From Chthoniobacter sp. (GTDB taxonomy: Bacteria > Verrucomicrobiota > Verrucomicrobiia > Chthoniobacterales > Chthoniobacteraceae), in the NCBI GenBank assembly GCA_025352865.1, contig JANXSB010000449.1:1-10213 (forward strand): a DNA stretch of 10,213 nt, given 5' to 3'. A program made the position numbers and the translations under genes. The notes beneath the pieces are model-generated. The model was not told the origin of the DNA. It saw only the letters and a list, made by a program, of their open reading frames with translations, and did not search any database. Positions within the stretch are counted from its first letter, which is position 1. The number at the start of each line of letters is the position of its first letter. This document shows positions 1-6,149 of this stretch, piece after piece.

Positions 1-187
1 CCTGCGCGACTTCGGCACGCAATGCCCCGCGGAAAAAATGCACGGCCGCCCGCTCGATCTCATCCAGCCCGGCGGCCTCGGCATTCACCTCATCCGCCGC
101 GCGTTCAGCCAGGTGGATTACAATTTGAAAAAGGAAGGCACCGAACTCGTGCTGGAAAAGCGCTTCGACCACACGACGGCAAAGTAG
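1..187 (+). CDS. Anti-sigma factor-type serine kinase ATPase (RsbW-like), 3' end only
   Basis: This is the C-terminal 61 residues of a gene that begins before the window. The reading frame starts at base 2 and ends at TAG 185-187. The visible segment carries the motif PGGLGIHLIRRAFSQVDY followed by GTELVLEKRF. This is the typical end of the small HATPase_c_2 family of anti-sigma factors and serine kinases (RsbW/SpoIIAB-like): the G2 ATP-lid glycines (GGLGIHLI), then the last strand. Proteins of this family bind and inactivate a sigma factor, or phosphorylate an STAS-domain antagonist, in partner-switching control of stress or surface responses. The upstream partner (an STAS protein or PP2C phosphatase) would lie outside the window. 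It is convergent with the next gene, 6 bp away. The alternative is the ATPase tail of another GHKL regulator; the short distance from GGLG to the end argues for the anti-sigma type. The N-box and first ATP motif cannot be seen. Confidence 0.82.
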   Translation, partial: LRDFGTQCPAEKMHGRPLDLIQPGGLGIHLIRRAFSQVDYNLKKEGTELVLEKRFDHTTAK

Positions 188-199
188 CCGGAGCTACTT
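182..199. terminator. Perfect hairpin spanning two convergent stop codons
   Basis: AAGTAGC at 182-188 and GCTACTT at 193-199 form a perfect 7-bp stem with a CGGA loop. The stem contains the TAG stop of the plus-strand anti-sigma gene (185-187) and, on the other strand, the TAG stop of the zinc-ribbon gene (194-196). Its place between convergent genes suits a bidirectional transcript end. No T-run follows on either strand beyond CTTT on the minus side, so intrinsic termination is uncertain; it may instead only stabilise 3' ends. Confidence 0.5.
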
Positions 200-457
200 C
201 GCCAGCCCGCTGCGCTCGGACACGACCGCGTCTTTTTCATCCACGCCCTCACGAATCTCCGGCTTGTGCCAGCGGCAATGCTCGCATCGCCACGGACGGA
301 AAAGCTGTCCGAGGTAGATCGAAAGCCAGCTCACCGCCCACAGGCCCAGCGTCAGGACGGAAAAGAGCAGATGCACGCCGTGGTGCATCCGCGCGCGGAC
401 AAAAGTCTGCTGGTGACGGCACCGCGGGCAGTAGGCGCGAATCTTGTCCTTTTTCAT
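194..457 (-). CDS. Small zinc-ribbon membrane protein, LITAF-like layout
   Basis: This 87-residue protein has no assigned function. It has a CPRC knuckle at C10/C13, then a hydrophobic stretch of about 21 residues (roughly 30-50, rich in Leu, Val, Trp and Ser), then a second CEHC knuckle at C58/C61. The tail is charged. Two CXXC pairs separated by a membrane-seeking segment match the layout of LITAF-type zinc ribbons, in which both knuckles join into one zinc site and the hydrophobic part dips into one membrane leaflet. A histidine pair (HH at 25-26) lies just before the hydrophobic run. The start is ATG at 457; AAGGA lies immediately against it, too close for a normal ribosome site. It lies 64 bp downstream of the response regulator on the same strand, so it may be the last gene of that transcript. 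The cysteine pattern and its conservation of form make it a real gene rather than a chance frame. Confidence 0.75.
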   Translation of the reverse strand: MKKDKIRAYCPRCRHQQTFVRARMHHGVHLLFSVLTLGLWAVSWLSIYLGQLFRPWRCEHCRWHKPEIREGVDEKDAVVSERSGLAK

Positions 458-521
458 TCCTTGGTGGTTCGTATTCTCGCATCCCTACGGACGCCCGGCC
501 AGACGGGGAAACCCGGTATTT

Positions 522-1184
522 TCATGCCTCGATGAAACCGTTGCGAATCGCGTAGCGCACGAGGTCCGCGAGGGATTTCATCCCGAGCTTCCGCATGATC
601 CGCGCGCGATGCGTCTCCGCGGTTTTCACGCTGATCCCGAGCACCTTCGCCACAGCCTTGTTCGCGCGGCCTTCGGCGAGCAGTTGCAAAACCTCGCGCT
701 CCCGCCGCGTCAGCCCGCCCGCGGGCCGCAGGCTCGGGCGCTTCGGCCCGGCGACTTTCAAATCCGCTGCGCGCACGCTCGACGCCACGCTCGGACTGAA
801 AAACGACTCGCACCGCAGCAGCGCCTCGACCGCCGCCACGAGGTCGCGCCCGGCGTCGCTTTTCAGCACATAGCCGCGCGCGCCCGCGCCGATGACCTCG
901 CGCACCATCTGCCCGGATTCGTGGATCGACAGCACCAGCACCTCGATGCCGCGCGTCCTTTCCAAAATCTGCCGCGTCGCCTCAAAGCCATTGAGCTGCG
1001 GCATCCCGATGTCCATGACCACGATGTCCGGCGACAGCTTCTGCGCGAGATCCACCGCCGCGCGGCCGTCCGCCGCCTCGCCGCAGACTTCCCAACCGGG
1101 GTGCATTTCGAGCAGCGCGCGCAGGCCGCGCCGCGCTACTTCGTGATCGTCGGCGAGGAGGATGCGGGTGGGTTTTGCGTTCAT
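522..1184 (-). CDS. NarL/LuxR-family response regulator
   Basis: This is a 220-residue two-component transcription regulator. Residues about 6-122 form the receiver domain. The acidic pair is D12/D13, the phosphate acceptor is D58 (in VVMDIGMP), S86 takes the switch Ser/Thr position and K108 the conserved lysine. Residues about 157-219 form a LuxR-type helix-turn-helix, starting LTRREREVLQLLAEG and including the recognition region SVKTAETHRARIMRKL. All key residues are present, so it should accept phosphate and bind DNA. The ATG at 1184 overlaps the kinase stop by 4 bp (ATGA), and a GGAG lies 5 bases upstream (1190-1193), so translation is probably coupled to the kinase. The kinase ending next to it is its obvious partner. 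Target genes cannot be told from the sequence; the adjoining fucose synthase and zinc-ribbon genes are candidates only by position. Confidence 0.95.
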   Translation of the reverse strand: MNAKPTRILLADDHEVARRGLRALLEMHPGWEVCGEAADGRAAVDLAQKLSPDIVVMDIGMPQLNGFEATRQILERTRGIEVLVLSIHESGQMVREVIGAGARGYVLKSDAGRDLVAAVEALLRCESFFSPSVASSVRAADLKVAGPKRPSLRPAGGLTRREREVLQLLAEGRANKAVAKVLGISVKTAETHRARIMRKLGMKSLADLVRYAIRNGFIEA

Positions 1185-2668
1185 AAAATCTCCGGCAGAC
1201 GCGCGATCACGGCGGTCCCCGGATCGTTCCGCGCGATGGTCAGCATGCCACCCAGTTGCAAAAGTCGCTCCCGCATCCCCGCGATGCCCACGCCCATCCC
1301 GTCACTATCGCCGCCCGGCATTCCGCAGCCGCGGTCGCGGATTTCCAGCGTCACCCAGCCGCCCTCCCGCGTCACGCGGACCGATGCCGTCGCGCTCTTC
1401 GCATGCCGGCGCACGTTCGAGAGGCTCTCCTGGATGATGCGAAAAATGGTCATCTCCAGTTGCTCATGCAGCCGGGGAAATTCTGCGGCGATCTCGAACT
1501 CCACCGCGATCCCGCTGCGCTGCGTGAACCCATCGACAAACCAGCGCAGCGCCGCATTCAGCCCGCGCTCATCGAGCAGCGGCGGGTGCAGGAGATAGGC
1601 CTGCGTGCGCAGATCGCGCACCGTGTCGCCCGCCAGTTGGAGGCTGTCCGCGAGCAGCGCGGCGCGCTTTTCCTCCGGCATCGTGCCGCCGGTTTGCGTG
1701 AGGAGCGAAAGATTCATCGCCAGCGCGGCCACCGTCTGCGCTGCGGAATCGTGCAGCTCCCGTGCGAGCCGCCGCCGCTCCTCGTCCTGCATCCGCAGCA
1801 GCCGCCACGAAAGCTGCCGCAGCGAACGCTTCGCCTTTTTCCGCTCGCGGATGTCGCGCACGATCGCCGAGGTGCCGATCACATTTCCCTCCGCATCGCG
1901 CAGCGGAAAGAGCGACACCGCCACCTCGATCAGCTCCCCGCTCCGCGCCACCCGCACCGTTTCAAATTGATGCACCGTCTCGCCGCTCCGCACCCGCGCC
2001 TTCAGCATCCGCGCCTCTTCGATCCGATCCGCCGGCGTGACCACGAAGCTGCTTTTTCCGATCATCTCCTCCGCCGCGTAACCAAAGATCGTCTCCGCCG
2101 CCGGATTCCAGCTCACCACGTTTCCCTCGAAATCCGAGCTGACGATTGCATCGTCCGACGCAGCCACGATCATCGCCATGCGCTCGATCTGCCGCGTCCG
2201 CTCGCGCACCCGCTCCTCCAGTTCCGCATGCGACTGCTCCAGCTCCGCGCGCATCCGCCGCAGTTCGGTCACGTCCGTCGCCGTGCCCACATAGCCCGTC
2301 AGCCGCCCATGCGCATCGTGCTCCTCCGCGACCTCGCCAAAGATCCACACGACCCGCCCGCCGGGCTGCAAATACCGGTACTCCGAGCGAAACGGCACCC
2401 CCAGCGCCGCCATCCGGCTCCACTCCTCCAGCACCCGCGCGCGATCCTCCGGGTGAATCACCCTCCCCCAACCCGTGCCCAGCGCCGCCTCCTGCGGATA
2501 GCCCGCCAGTTCGCACCAGCGCTCGTTCACATATCTGCAAAGCCCGTCCGCATCCGCGCGATAAATGCCCACTGGCGAAATGCGCGCGAGGCAGCGCAGC
2601 CATTCGTAGTCGTCTGGGGGCGACAGCGCGGCGGTTGCGGCGGGAAGTTCCTCGGCACCTCGGTCCAT
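1181..2668 (-). CDS. Cytosolic sensor histidine kinase, two PAS domains, NarX/DesK-type core
   Basis: With the ATG at 2668 this is a 495-residue kinase. Two PAS domains occupy roughly residues 22-136 (ending in GYVGTATDVTELRR) and 163-276 (ending in GTSAIVRDIRERKK). They are joined by a charged coiled coil (about 137-162, ELEQSHAELEERVRERT). The HisKA_3 dimerisation region carries the phosphorylated histidine H306 in RRLARELHDSAAQ, followed by LLHPPLLDERGL near 360-371. The ATPase domain shows the N-box (ESLSNVRRHAK, N418), G1 (DRGCGMPG, 445-452) and G2 (GVGIAGMRERL, from 459). No membrane segment or signal peptide is seen, so it should sense an internal signal such as redox state, oxygen or a small ligand. 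No haem-binding signature could be read. A GTG 42 bases upstream (2710) is in frame but would overlap the fucose synthase gene; the ATG leaves a 14-bp gap and keeps all domains. It pairs with the overlapping LuxR-type regulator. Confidence 0.94.
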   Translation of the reverse strand: MDRGAEELPAATAALSPPDDYEWLRCLARISPVGIYRADADGLCRYVNERWCELAGYPQEAALGTGWGRVIHPEDRARVLEEWSRMAALGVPFRSEYRYLQPGGRVVWIFGEVAEEHDAHGRLTGYVGTATDVTELRRMRAELEQSHAELEERVRERTRQIERMAMIVAASDDAIVSSDFEGNVVSWNPAAETIFGYAAEEMIGKSSFVVTPADRIEEARMLKARVRSGETVHQFETVRVARSGELIEVAVSLFPLRDAEGNVIGTSAIVRDIRERKKAKRSLRQLSWRLLRMQDEERRRLARELHDSAAQTVAALAMNLSLLTQTGGTMPEEKRAALLADSLQLAGDTVRDLRTQAYLLHPPLLDERGLNAALRWFVDGFTQRSGIAVEFEIAAEFPRLHEQLEMTIFRIIQESLSNVRRHAKSATASVRVTREGGWVTLEIRDRGCGMPGGDSDGMGVGIAGMRERLLQLGGMLTIARNDPGTAVIARLPEIL

Positions 2669-2682
2669 GTGGGCGACTGTAC

Positions 2683-3663
2683 CTACGCAGCGTGTTCCCG
2701 GCAATACCACGCGTAGGTTTGTTGCACGCCCGCGCGTAGCGCGATCCGCGGAGCCCAGCCGAGATTTTTCAAACGCGAGACATCAAGCAGTTTGCGCGGC
2801 GTGCCGTCCGGCTGCGTCGGGTCAAAGGCCAGCGCGCCCTGGAAACCCACGACCTCGCGCACCAGCTCCGCGAGTTCGCGGATGGAAACATCCTCGCCGC
2901 AGCCCACGTTCACGACCTCGGGCGAGTCGTAGTTTTCGAGCAGAAAACGACACGCGCCCGCGAGGTCATCCACATGCAAAAATTCGCGCCGCGGCGTGCC
3001 CGTGCCCCACACCGGCACGCTCGCGTCGCCGCGTACTTTCGCCTCGTGGATTTTGCGCAGCAGCGCCGGGAGGACGTGCGAATTTTGCAGGTCGAAGTTG
3101 TCACCCGGCCCGTAAAGATTCGTCGGCATCGCGCTGAGAAAGTTCTTCCCGTACTGCCGCGCATACGCCTGGCAGAGCCGGATGCCCGCGATCTTCGCCA
3201 GGGCATACGCCTCATTCGTCGGCTCCAGCGCGCCGGTCAGCAACGCGTCCTCGCGGATCGGCTGCGCCGCGAATTTCGGGTAGATGCACGAGCTGCCGAG
3301 AAAGAGCAGCTTCGCCGCGCCGAAGTCCGCCGCCGCCTCGATCACGTTGTTCTGGATCGTCAGGTTATCGCGCAAAAACTCGACCGGGAAATCATTGTTC
3401 GCCTTGATCCCGCCGACCTTCGCCGCCGCCACCACCACGACCTGCGGGCGCTCCTTTTCAAAAAAGCCCCGCACCGCCGCGCGCTCCGCCAGATCGGTTT
3501 CCGCGCGCGTCCGCGTAATGAGGTTCGCATAACCCTGCGCGCGCAGTTCGCGGACGATCGCACTGCCCGCGAGCCCGCGGTGTCCGGCGACAAAAATGGA
3601 GTCGGATTTTTTCACGGCGCGCACGCTAGCACGCCGCGCAAATTCGGGAACACGATTCCGCAT
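2683..3663 (-). CDS. fcl: GDP-L-fucose synthase (GDP-4-keto-6-deoxymannose epimerase/reductase)
   Basis: It makes GDP-L-fucose from GDP-4-keto-6-deoxy-D-mannose using NADPH, supplying fucose for surface polysaccharide. The 326-residue product is a short-chain dehydrogenase-type enzyme. It has the nucleotide-binding loop GHRGLAGSA (27-35), the catalytic S124 and C126 in GSSCIYPK, the pair Y153/K157 in YALAK, and H196 in NSHVLPALL. From memory, the E. coli Fcl residues S107, C109, Y136, K140 and H179 each match with a constant offset of 17, so the core has no insertions there. The same offset means the ATG at 3663 adds about 17 residues; an in-frame GTG at 3615 (VKKSDSIFVAG) would give the usual family start. 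I kept the ATG because it has a GGAG at good spacing and the GTG has none. The partner dehydratase gene (gmd) is not in the window. The gene ends 14 bp before the kinase start, suggesting co-transcription. Confidence 0.95.
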   Translation of the reverse strand: MRNRVPEFARRASVRAVKKSDSIFVAGHRGLAGSAIVRELRAQGYANLITRTRAETDLAERAAVRGFFEKERPQVVVVAAAKVGGIKANNDFPVEFLRDNLTIQNNVIEAAADFGAAKLLFLGSSCIYPKFAAQPIREDALLTGALEPTNEAYALAKIAGIRLCQAYARQYGKNFLSAMPTNLYGPGDNFDLQNSHVLPALLRKIHEAKVRGDASVPVWGTGTPRREFLHVDDLAGACRFLLENYDSPEVVNVGCGEDVSIRELAELVREVVGFQGALAFDPTQPDGTPRKLLDVSRLKNLGWAPRIALRAGVQQTYAWYCREHAA

Positions 3664-3722
3664 TTCCCAAACTCCGCCGCGCGCCTAGAACGACACACCA
3701 TGCACGAAACCGCCCAACGCTG
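3664..3722. promoter_or_regulatory. Divergent promoter gap between fcl and deoB, with a 7-codon leader frame
   Basis: This 59-bp gap is the only divergent junction in the window, so it must hold promoters for both directions unless they lie inside genes. On the plus strand TTCCCA (3664-3669) and TAGAAC (3686-3691) are spaced by 16 bases and each match the housekeeping -35/-10 consensus at 4 of 6 positions; this is weak. A tiny frame, ATG at 3700 to TGA at 3721-3723 (MHETAQR), ends in TGATG, sharing one base with the deoB start. No operator-like palindrome was seen. Confidence 0.35.
3672..3675 (-). promoter_or_regulatory. Ribosome binding site supporting the upstream fcl start
   Basis: On the minus strand GGAG lies 8 bases before the ATG at 3663. 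The alternative GTG at 3615 is preceded by a GC-rich stretch with no Shine-Dalgarno match. Most genes in this window lack a clear site, so this match carries moderate weight only. Confidence 0.45.
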
Positions 3723-4859
3723 ATGCGCGCACTCCTGCTCGTCCTCGACAGCGCCGGCTGCGGTCACGCGCCCGACGCCGCCGCCTACGGCGACGAAGGC
3801 GCGGACACGCTCGGCCACATCTTCGCCGCGCAACCGGCGCTCGCGCTGCCCGCGCTTTTCTCGCTCGGCCTGGGAAAAATCATGGGCCTTCCCGCGCCCG
3901 CCGCGCTCGCCAGCCACGGCCGCATGCGCCCGCGCTCCGCGGGCAAGGACACGACCACCGGCCATTGGGAAATCGCCGGCGTCATCCTCGACCAACCATT
4001 CGCGACCTACTCGGAATTTCCGCCCGAACTCGTCCGCGCCATCGAGCACGAAGCCGGCGTCCGCCTCCTCGGCAACTACCCGCAGAGCGGCACCACCATC
4101 CTCACCGAACTCGGCGCAGAGCACCTTCGCACCGGCCGCCCGATCCTCTACACCTCCGCCGATTCCGTCCTCCAAATCGCCGCCCACGAAAGCGTCATCC
4201 CGCTCCCGCAGCTCTACGAAATCTGCCGCATCGCCCGCCGTCACGCCGACGCCTTCCGCATCGGCCGCGTCATCGCGCGACCCTTCACCGGCGAGCCCGG
4301 CGCGTTTCAGCGCACCAGCGGACGGCACGATTTTTCCGCCATCCCCCCGCACACCATTCTCAACGCCATCGCCGACTCCGGCCTGCCCGTCGAGGGCGTG
4401 GGAAAAATCCACGACATCTTCGCCGGCAGCGGCCTCACCCGCTCCACACCCACCACCTCCAACGCCGCCGGCATGGCCGTCATCGACACGCTCTGGGCCG
4501 AAAAGCGCGACGGCCTCATCTTCGTCAACCTCGTCGATTTCGACATGCTCTTCGGCCACCGCCGCGACCTCCCCGGCTACACGAATGCGCTCGTCGAATT
4601 TGACACCTGGCTCGCCACCTTCCTTCCGCGCTGCGCGCCCGGCGACCTCCTCCTCATCACCGCCGACCACGGCAACGACCCCACCTTTCCCGGCACCGAC
4701 CACACCCGCGAGGAAGTCCCCCTCCTCGTCCTCCACGCCGGACGCGCCGCTGCGCTTGGCACCCGCCGGACCTTCGCCGACGTGGCTGCGACGCTGGCCG
4801 GATTTTTTCACCTCGATCCGTGGAGCGTCGGCGAGAGCTTCCTCGGCGGCCCGCGCTAA
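3723..4859 (+). CDS. deoB: Phosphopentomutase
   Basis: It interconverts (deoxy)ribose-1-phosphate and (deoxy)ribose-5-phosphate in the cytoplasm, linking nucleoside breakdown to central metabolism. The 378-residue protein belongs to the alkaline-phosphatase superfamily and is close to the usual family length. Metal and active-site positions are all present: D9 in VLDSAGCG, the phosphothreonine region KDTTTGHWE (75-83, probably T77), D147 in YTSADSV, D274 and H279 in DFDMLFGH, D315/H316 in TADHGND and H327 in GTDHTREE. From memory, the Bacillus cereus enzyme's D286, H291, D327, H328 and H339 align with a constant offset of 12. The ATG at 3723 begins directly at the conserved first strand (MRALLLVLDSAGCG), which fixes the start. 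No Shine-Dalgarno site is seen; the start overlaps the TGA of a 7-codon leader frame. It is followed after 51 bp by deoA, whose product supplies its substrate. Confidence 0.97.
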   Translation: MRALLLVLDSAGCGHAPDAAAYGDEGADTLGHIFAAQPALALPALFSLGLGKIMGLPAPAALASHGRMRPRSAGKDTTTGHWEIAGVILDQPFATYSEFPPELVRAIEHEAGVRLLGNYPQSGTTILTELGAEHLRTGRPILYTSADSVLQIAAHESVIPLPQLYEICRIARRHADAFRIGRVIARPFTGEPGAFQRTSGRHDFSAIPPHTILNAIADSGLPVEGVGKIHDIFAGSGLTRSTPTTSNAAGMAVIDTLWAEKRDGLIFVNLVDFDMLFGHRRDLPGYTNALVEFDTWLATFLPRCAPGDLLLITADHGNDPTFPGTDHTREEVPLLVLHAGRAAALGTRRTFADVAATLAGFFHLDPWSVGESFLGGPR

Positions 4860-4875
4860 GCCGTTGGTCTTGCCT

Positions 4876-4903
4876 CGTCATTCGTCATTCGGCATTCGTC
4901 ATT
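4876..4903 (+). repeat. Four tandem copies of a 7-bp unit (CGTCATT) before deoA
   Basis: The 51-bp gap between deoB and deoA holds four back-to-back copies of CGTCATT, starting at 4876, 4883, 4890 and 4897; the third reads CGGCATT. The array ends 7 bases before the deoA ATG and takes the place where a ribosome site would be expected; no Shine-Dalgarno sequence is visible. Its A+T-richer composition differs from the surrounding genes. It may be a short dispersed repeat or an unstructured translation leader. Confidence 0.75.
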
Positions 4904-4910
4904 TCACCAA

Positions 4911-6143
4911 ATGCACGTCCCCACATTCATCGAGCGCAAACGCGACGGCGCGGAACTCGACGCCGACGAGATCGCCGGGTTCATCCGCGGCTACACCGCC
5001 GGCGAAATCCCGGACTACCAGGCGAGCGCGTTTGCGATGGCGGTCTTCTTTCGCGGCATGACCGCCGCGGAAACCGGCGCGCTGACCCGCGCGATGATGC
5101 ACAGCGGACGCGTGCTGCGTTATCCCGCCGGGTCGCCGCCGAAGGTGGACAAGCACAGCACCGGCGGCATCGGCGACAAAGTCTCGCTGGTCCTCGCGCC
5201 GCTCCTCGCGTGCGACCATCTGTGGGTGCCGATGATTTCCGGGCGCGGTCTCGGGATCACCGGCGGCACGCTCGACAAACTCGAAAGCATCCCCGGCTTC
5301 AACGTCGCGCTCAGCGAGGAGCAGACGCTCGCGCAGCTCGCGCGCATCGGCGTGGCGATGATCGGCCAGACGGCGGACATCTGCCCCGCGGACAAAAAAC
5401 TTTACGCGTTGCGCGATGTCACCGCGACCGTCCAATCGCAGCCGCTCATCGTCGCCAGCATCATGAGCAAGAAGCTCGCGGAGTCGCTCGACCGGCTCGT
5501 GCTCGATGTGAAATTCGGCTCCGGCGCATTCATGAAAACGCGCGGCGAAGCGGCGGATCTCGCCGCCGCGCTCGGTGCGGTGGGCCGTGACATGGGCGTG
5601 AAAACCAGCCACCTCCTCACGCCGATGGACGAGCCGCTGGGCCGCACGGTTGGCAATGCGCTCGAAGTGGCCGAGGCCGTCGAGTGCCTGCGCGGCGGCG
5701 GCCCGCCGGACATGATCGCTCTCACGCTCGACCTCGCGGAAAAAGTGGCCGACGCCCCGCGTGCGCAGCTCGCGCGCTGGCTGGAGAACGGTACGGCGTG
5801 GCGGAAATTCGTTGCGCTCGTCGAGGCGCAGGGCGGCGACGCGGGCGCGCTGCAGCGCATCACCGAAGTCCATCGCGCGCCGATTGTTCACGAGCTTTGC
5901 GCCAGTCAAAGCGGTCACATCACGCGCATGGATGCCGGCGGCATTGGCCGCGCGTGCCTCGCCCTCGGCGCGGGCCGCGCGATAGCCAGCGACGCCATCG
6001 ACTTCGCCGTCGGCGTGAGCGCGATCCATTCCGTGGGCACGACCGTCACCCGCGGCGAACCGCTGCTCCGCGTCCACGCGCGCTCGGAAGCAAGTCTGCA
6101 GGCCGTTCTCCCGCTCATCGAAGCCGCCGTCGGTGTCGCCTGA
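4911..6143 (+). CDS. deoA: Thymidine / pyrimidine-nucleoside phosphorylase
   Basis: It splits thymidine, deoxyuridine or possibly uridine with phosphate into the base and (deoxy)ribose-1-phosphate. The 410-residue protein shows the phosphate-binding segment KHSTGGIGDKVSL (H82, S83, T84 and the glycine run), the family signature SGRGLGITGGTLDKLESIPG (110-129), R168 in LYALRDVTATV, and S183 and K187 in ASIMSKK. From memory, the E. coli residues H85, R171, S186 and K190 align with a constant offset of 3. The C-terminal alpha/beta part is present (AGRAIASDAIDFAVGVS) but the protein ends about 20-30 residues sooner than the common 433-440; the usual GD at the turn before the last strands reads GT (HSVGTTVTRGEPLL). 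The ATG at 4911 gives the normal N-terminus. Strict thymidine specificity versus broad pyrimidine use cannot be settled by eye. It forms a salvage pair with deoB. Confidence 0.95.
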   Translation: MHVPTFIERKRDGAELDADEIAGFIRGYTAGEIPDYQASAFAMAVFFRGMTAAETGALTRAMMHSGRVLRYPAGSPPKVDKHSTGGIGDKVSLVLAPLLACDHLWVPMISGRGLGITGGTLDKLESIPGFNVALSEEQTLAQLARIGVAMIGQTADICPADKKLYALRDVTATVQSQPLIVASIMSKKLAESLDRLVLDVKFGSGAFMKTRGEAADLAAALGAVGRDMGVKTSHLLTPMDEPLGRTVGNALEVAEAVECLRGGGPPDMIALTLDLAEKVADAPRAQLARWLENGTAWRKFVALVEAQGGDAGALQRITEVHRAPIVHELCASQSGHITRMDAGGIGRACLALGAGRAIASDAIDFAVGVSAIHSVGTTVTRGEPLLRVHARSEASLQAVLPLIEAAVGVA

Positions 6144-6149
6144 AAACCC

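Noticed and set aside
504..515. CGGG-GAAA-CCCG inverted repeat after the response regulator gene
   Set aside because: The stem is only 4 bp and no T-run follows, so it is not a supportable terminator; such matches are common by chance in GC-rich DNA.
1256..2716. 486-codon plus-strand open frame antisense to the histidine kinase
   Set aside because: It is rich in Arg, His and Pro without recognisable motifs and covers a kinase with intact H, N, G1 and G2 boxes.
3612..4811. 399-codon minus-strand open frame antisense to deoB
   Set aside because: Same cause; the sequence is low-complexity Gly/Ala/Glu/Val, and deoB on the plus strand has every catalytic residue.
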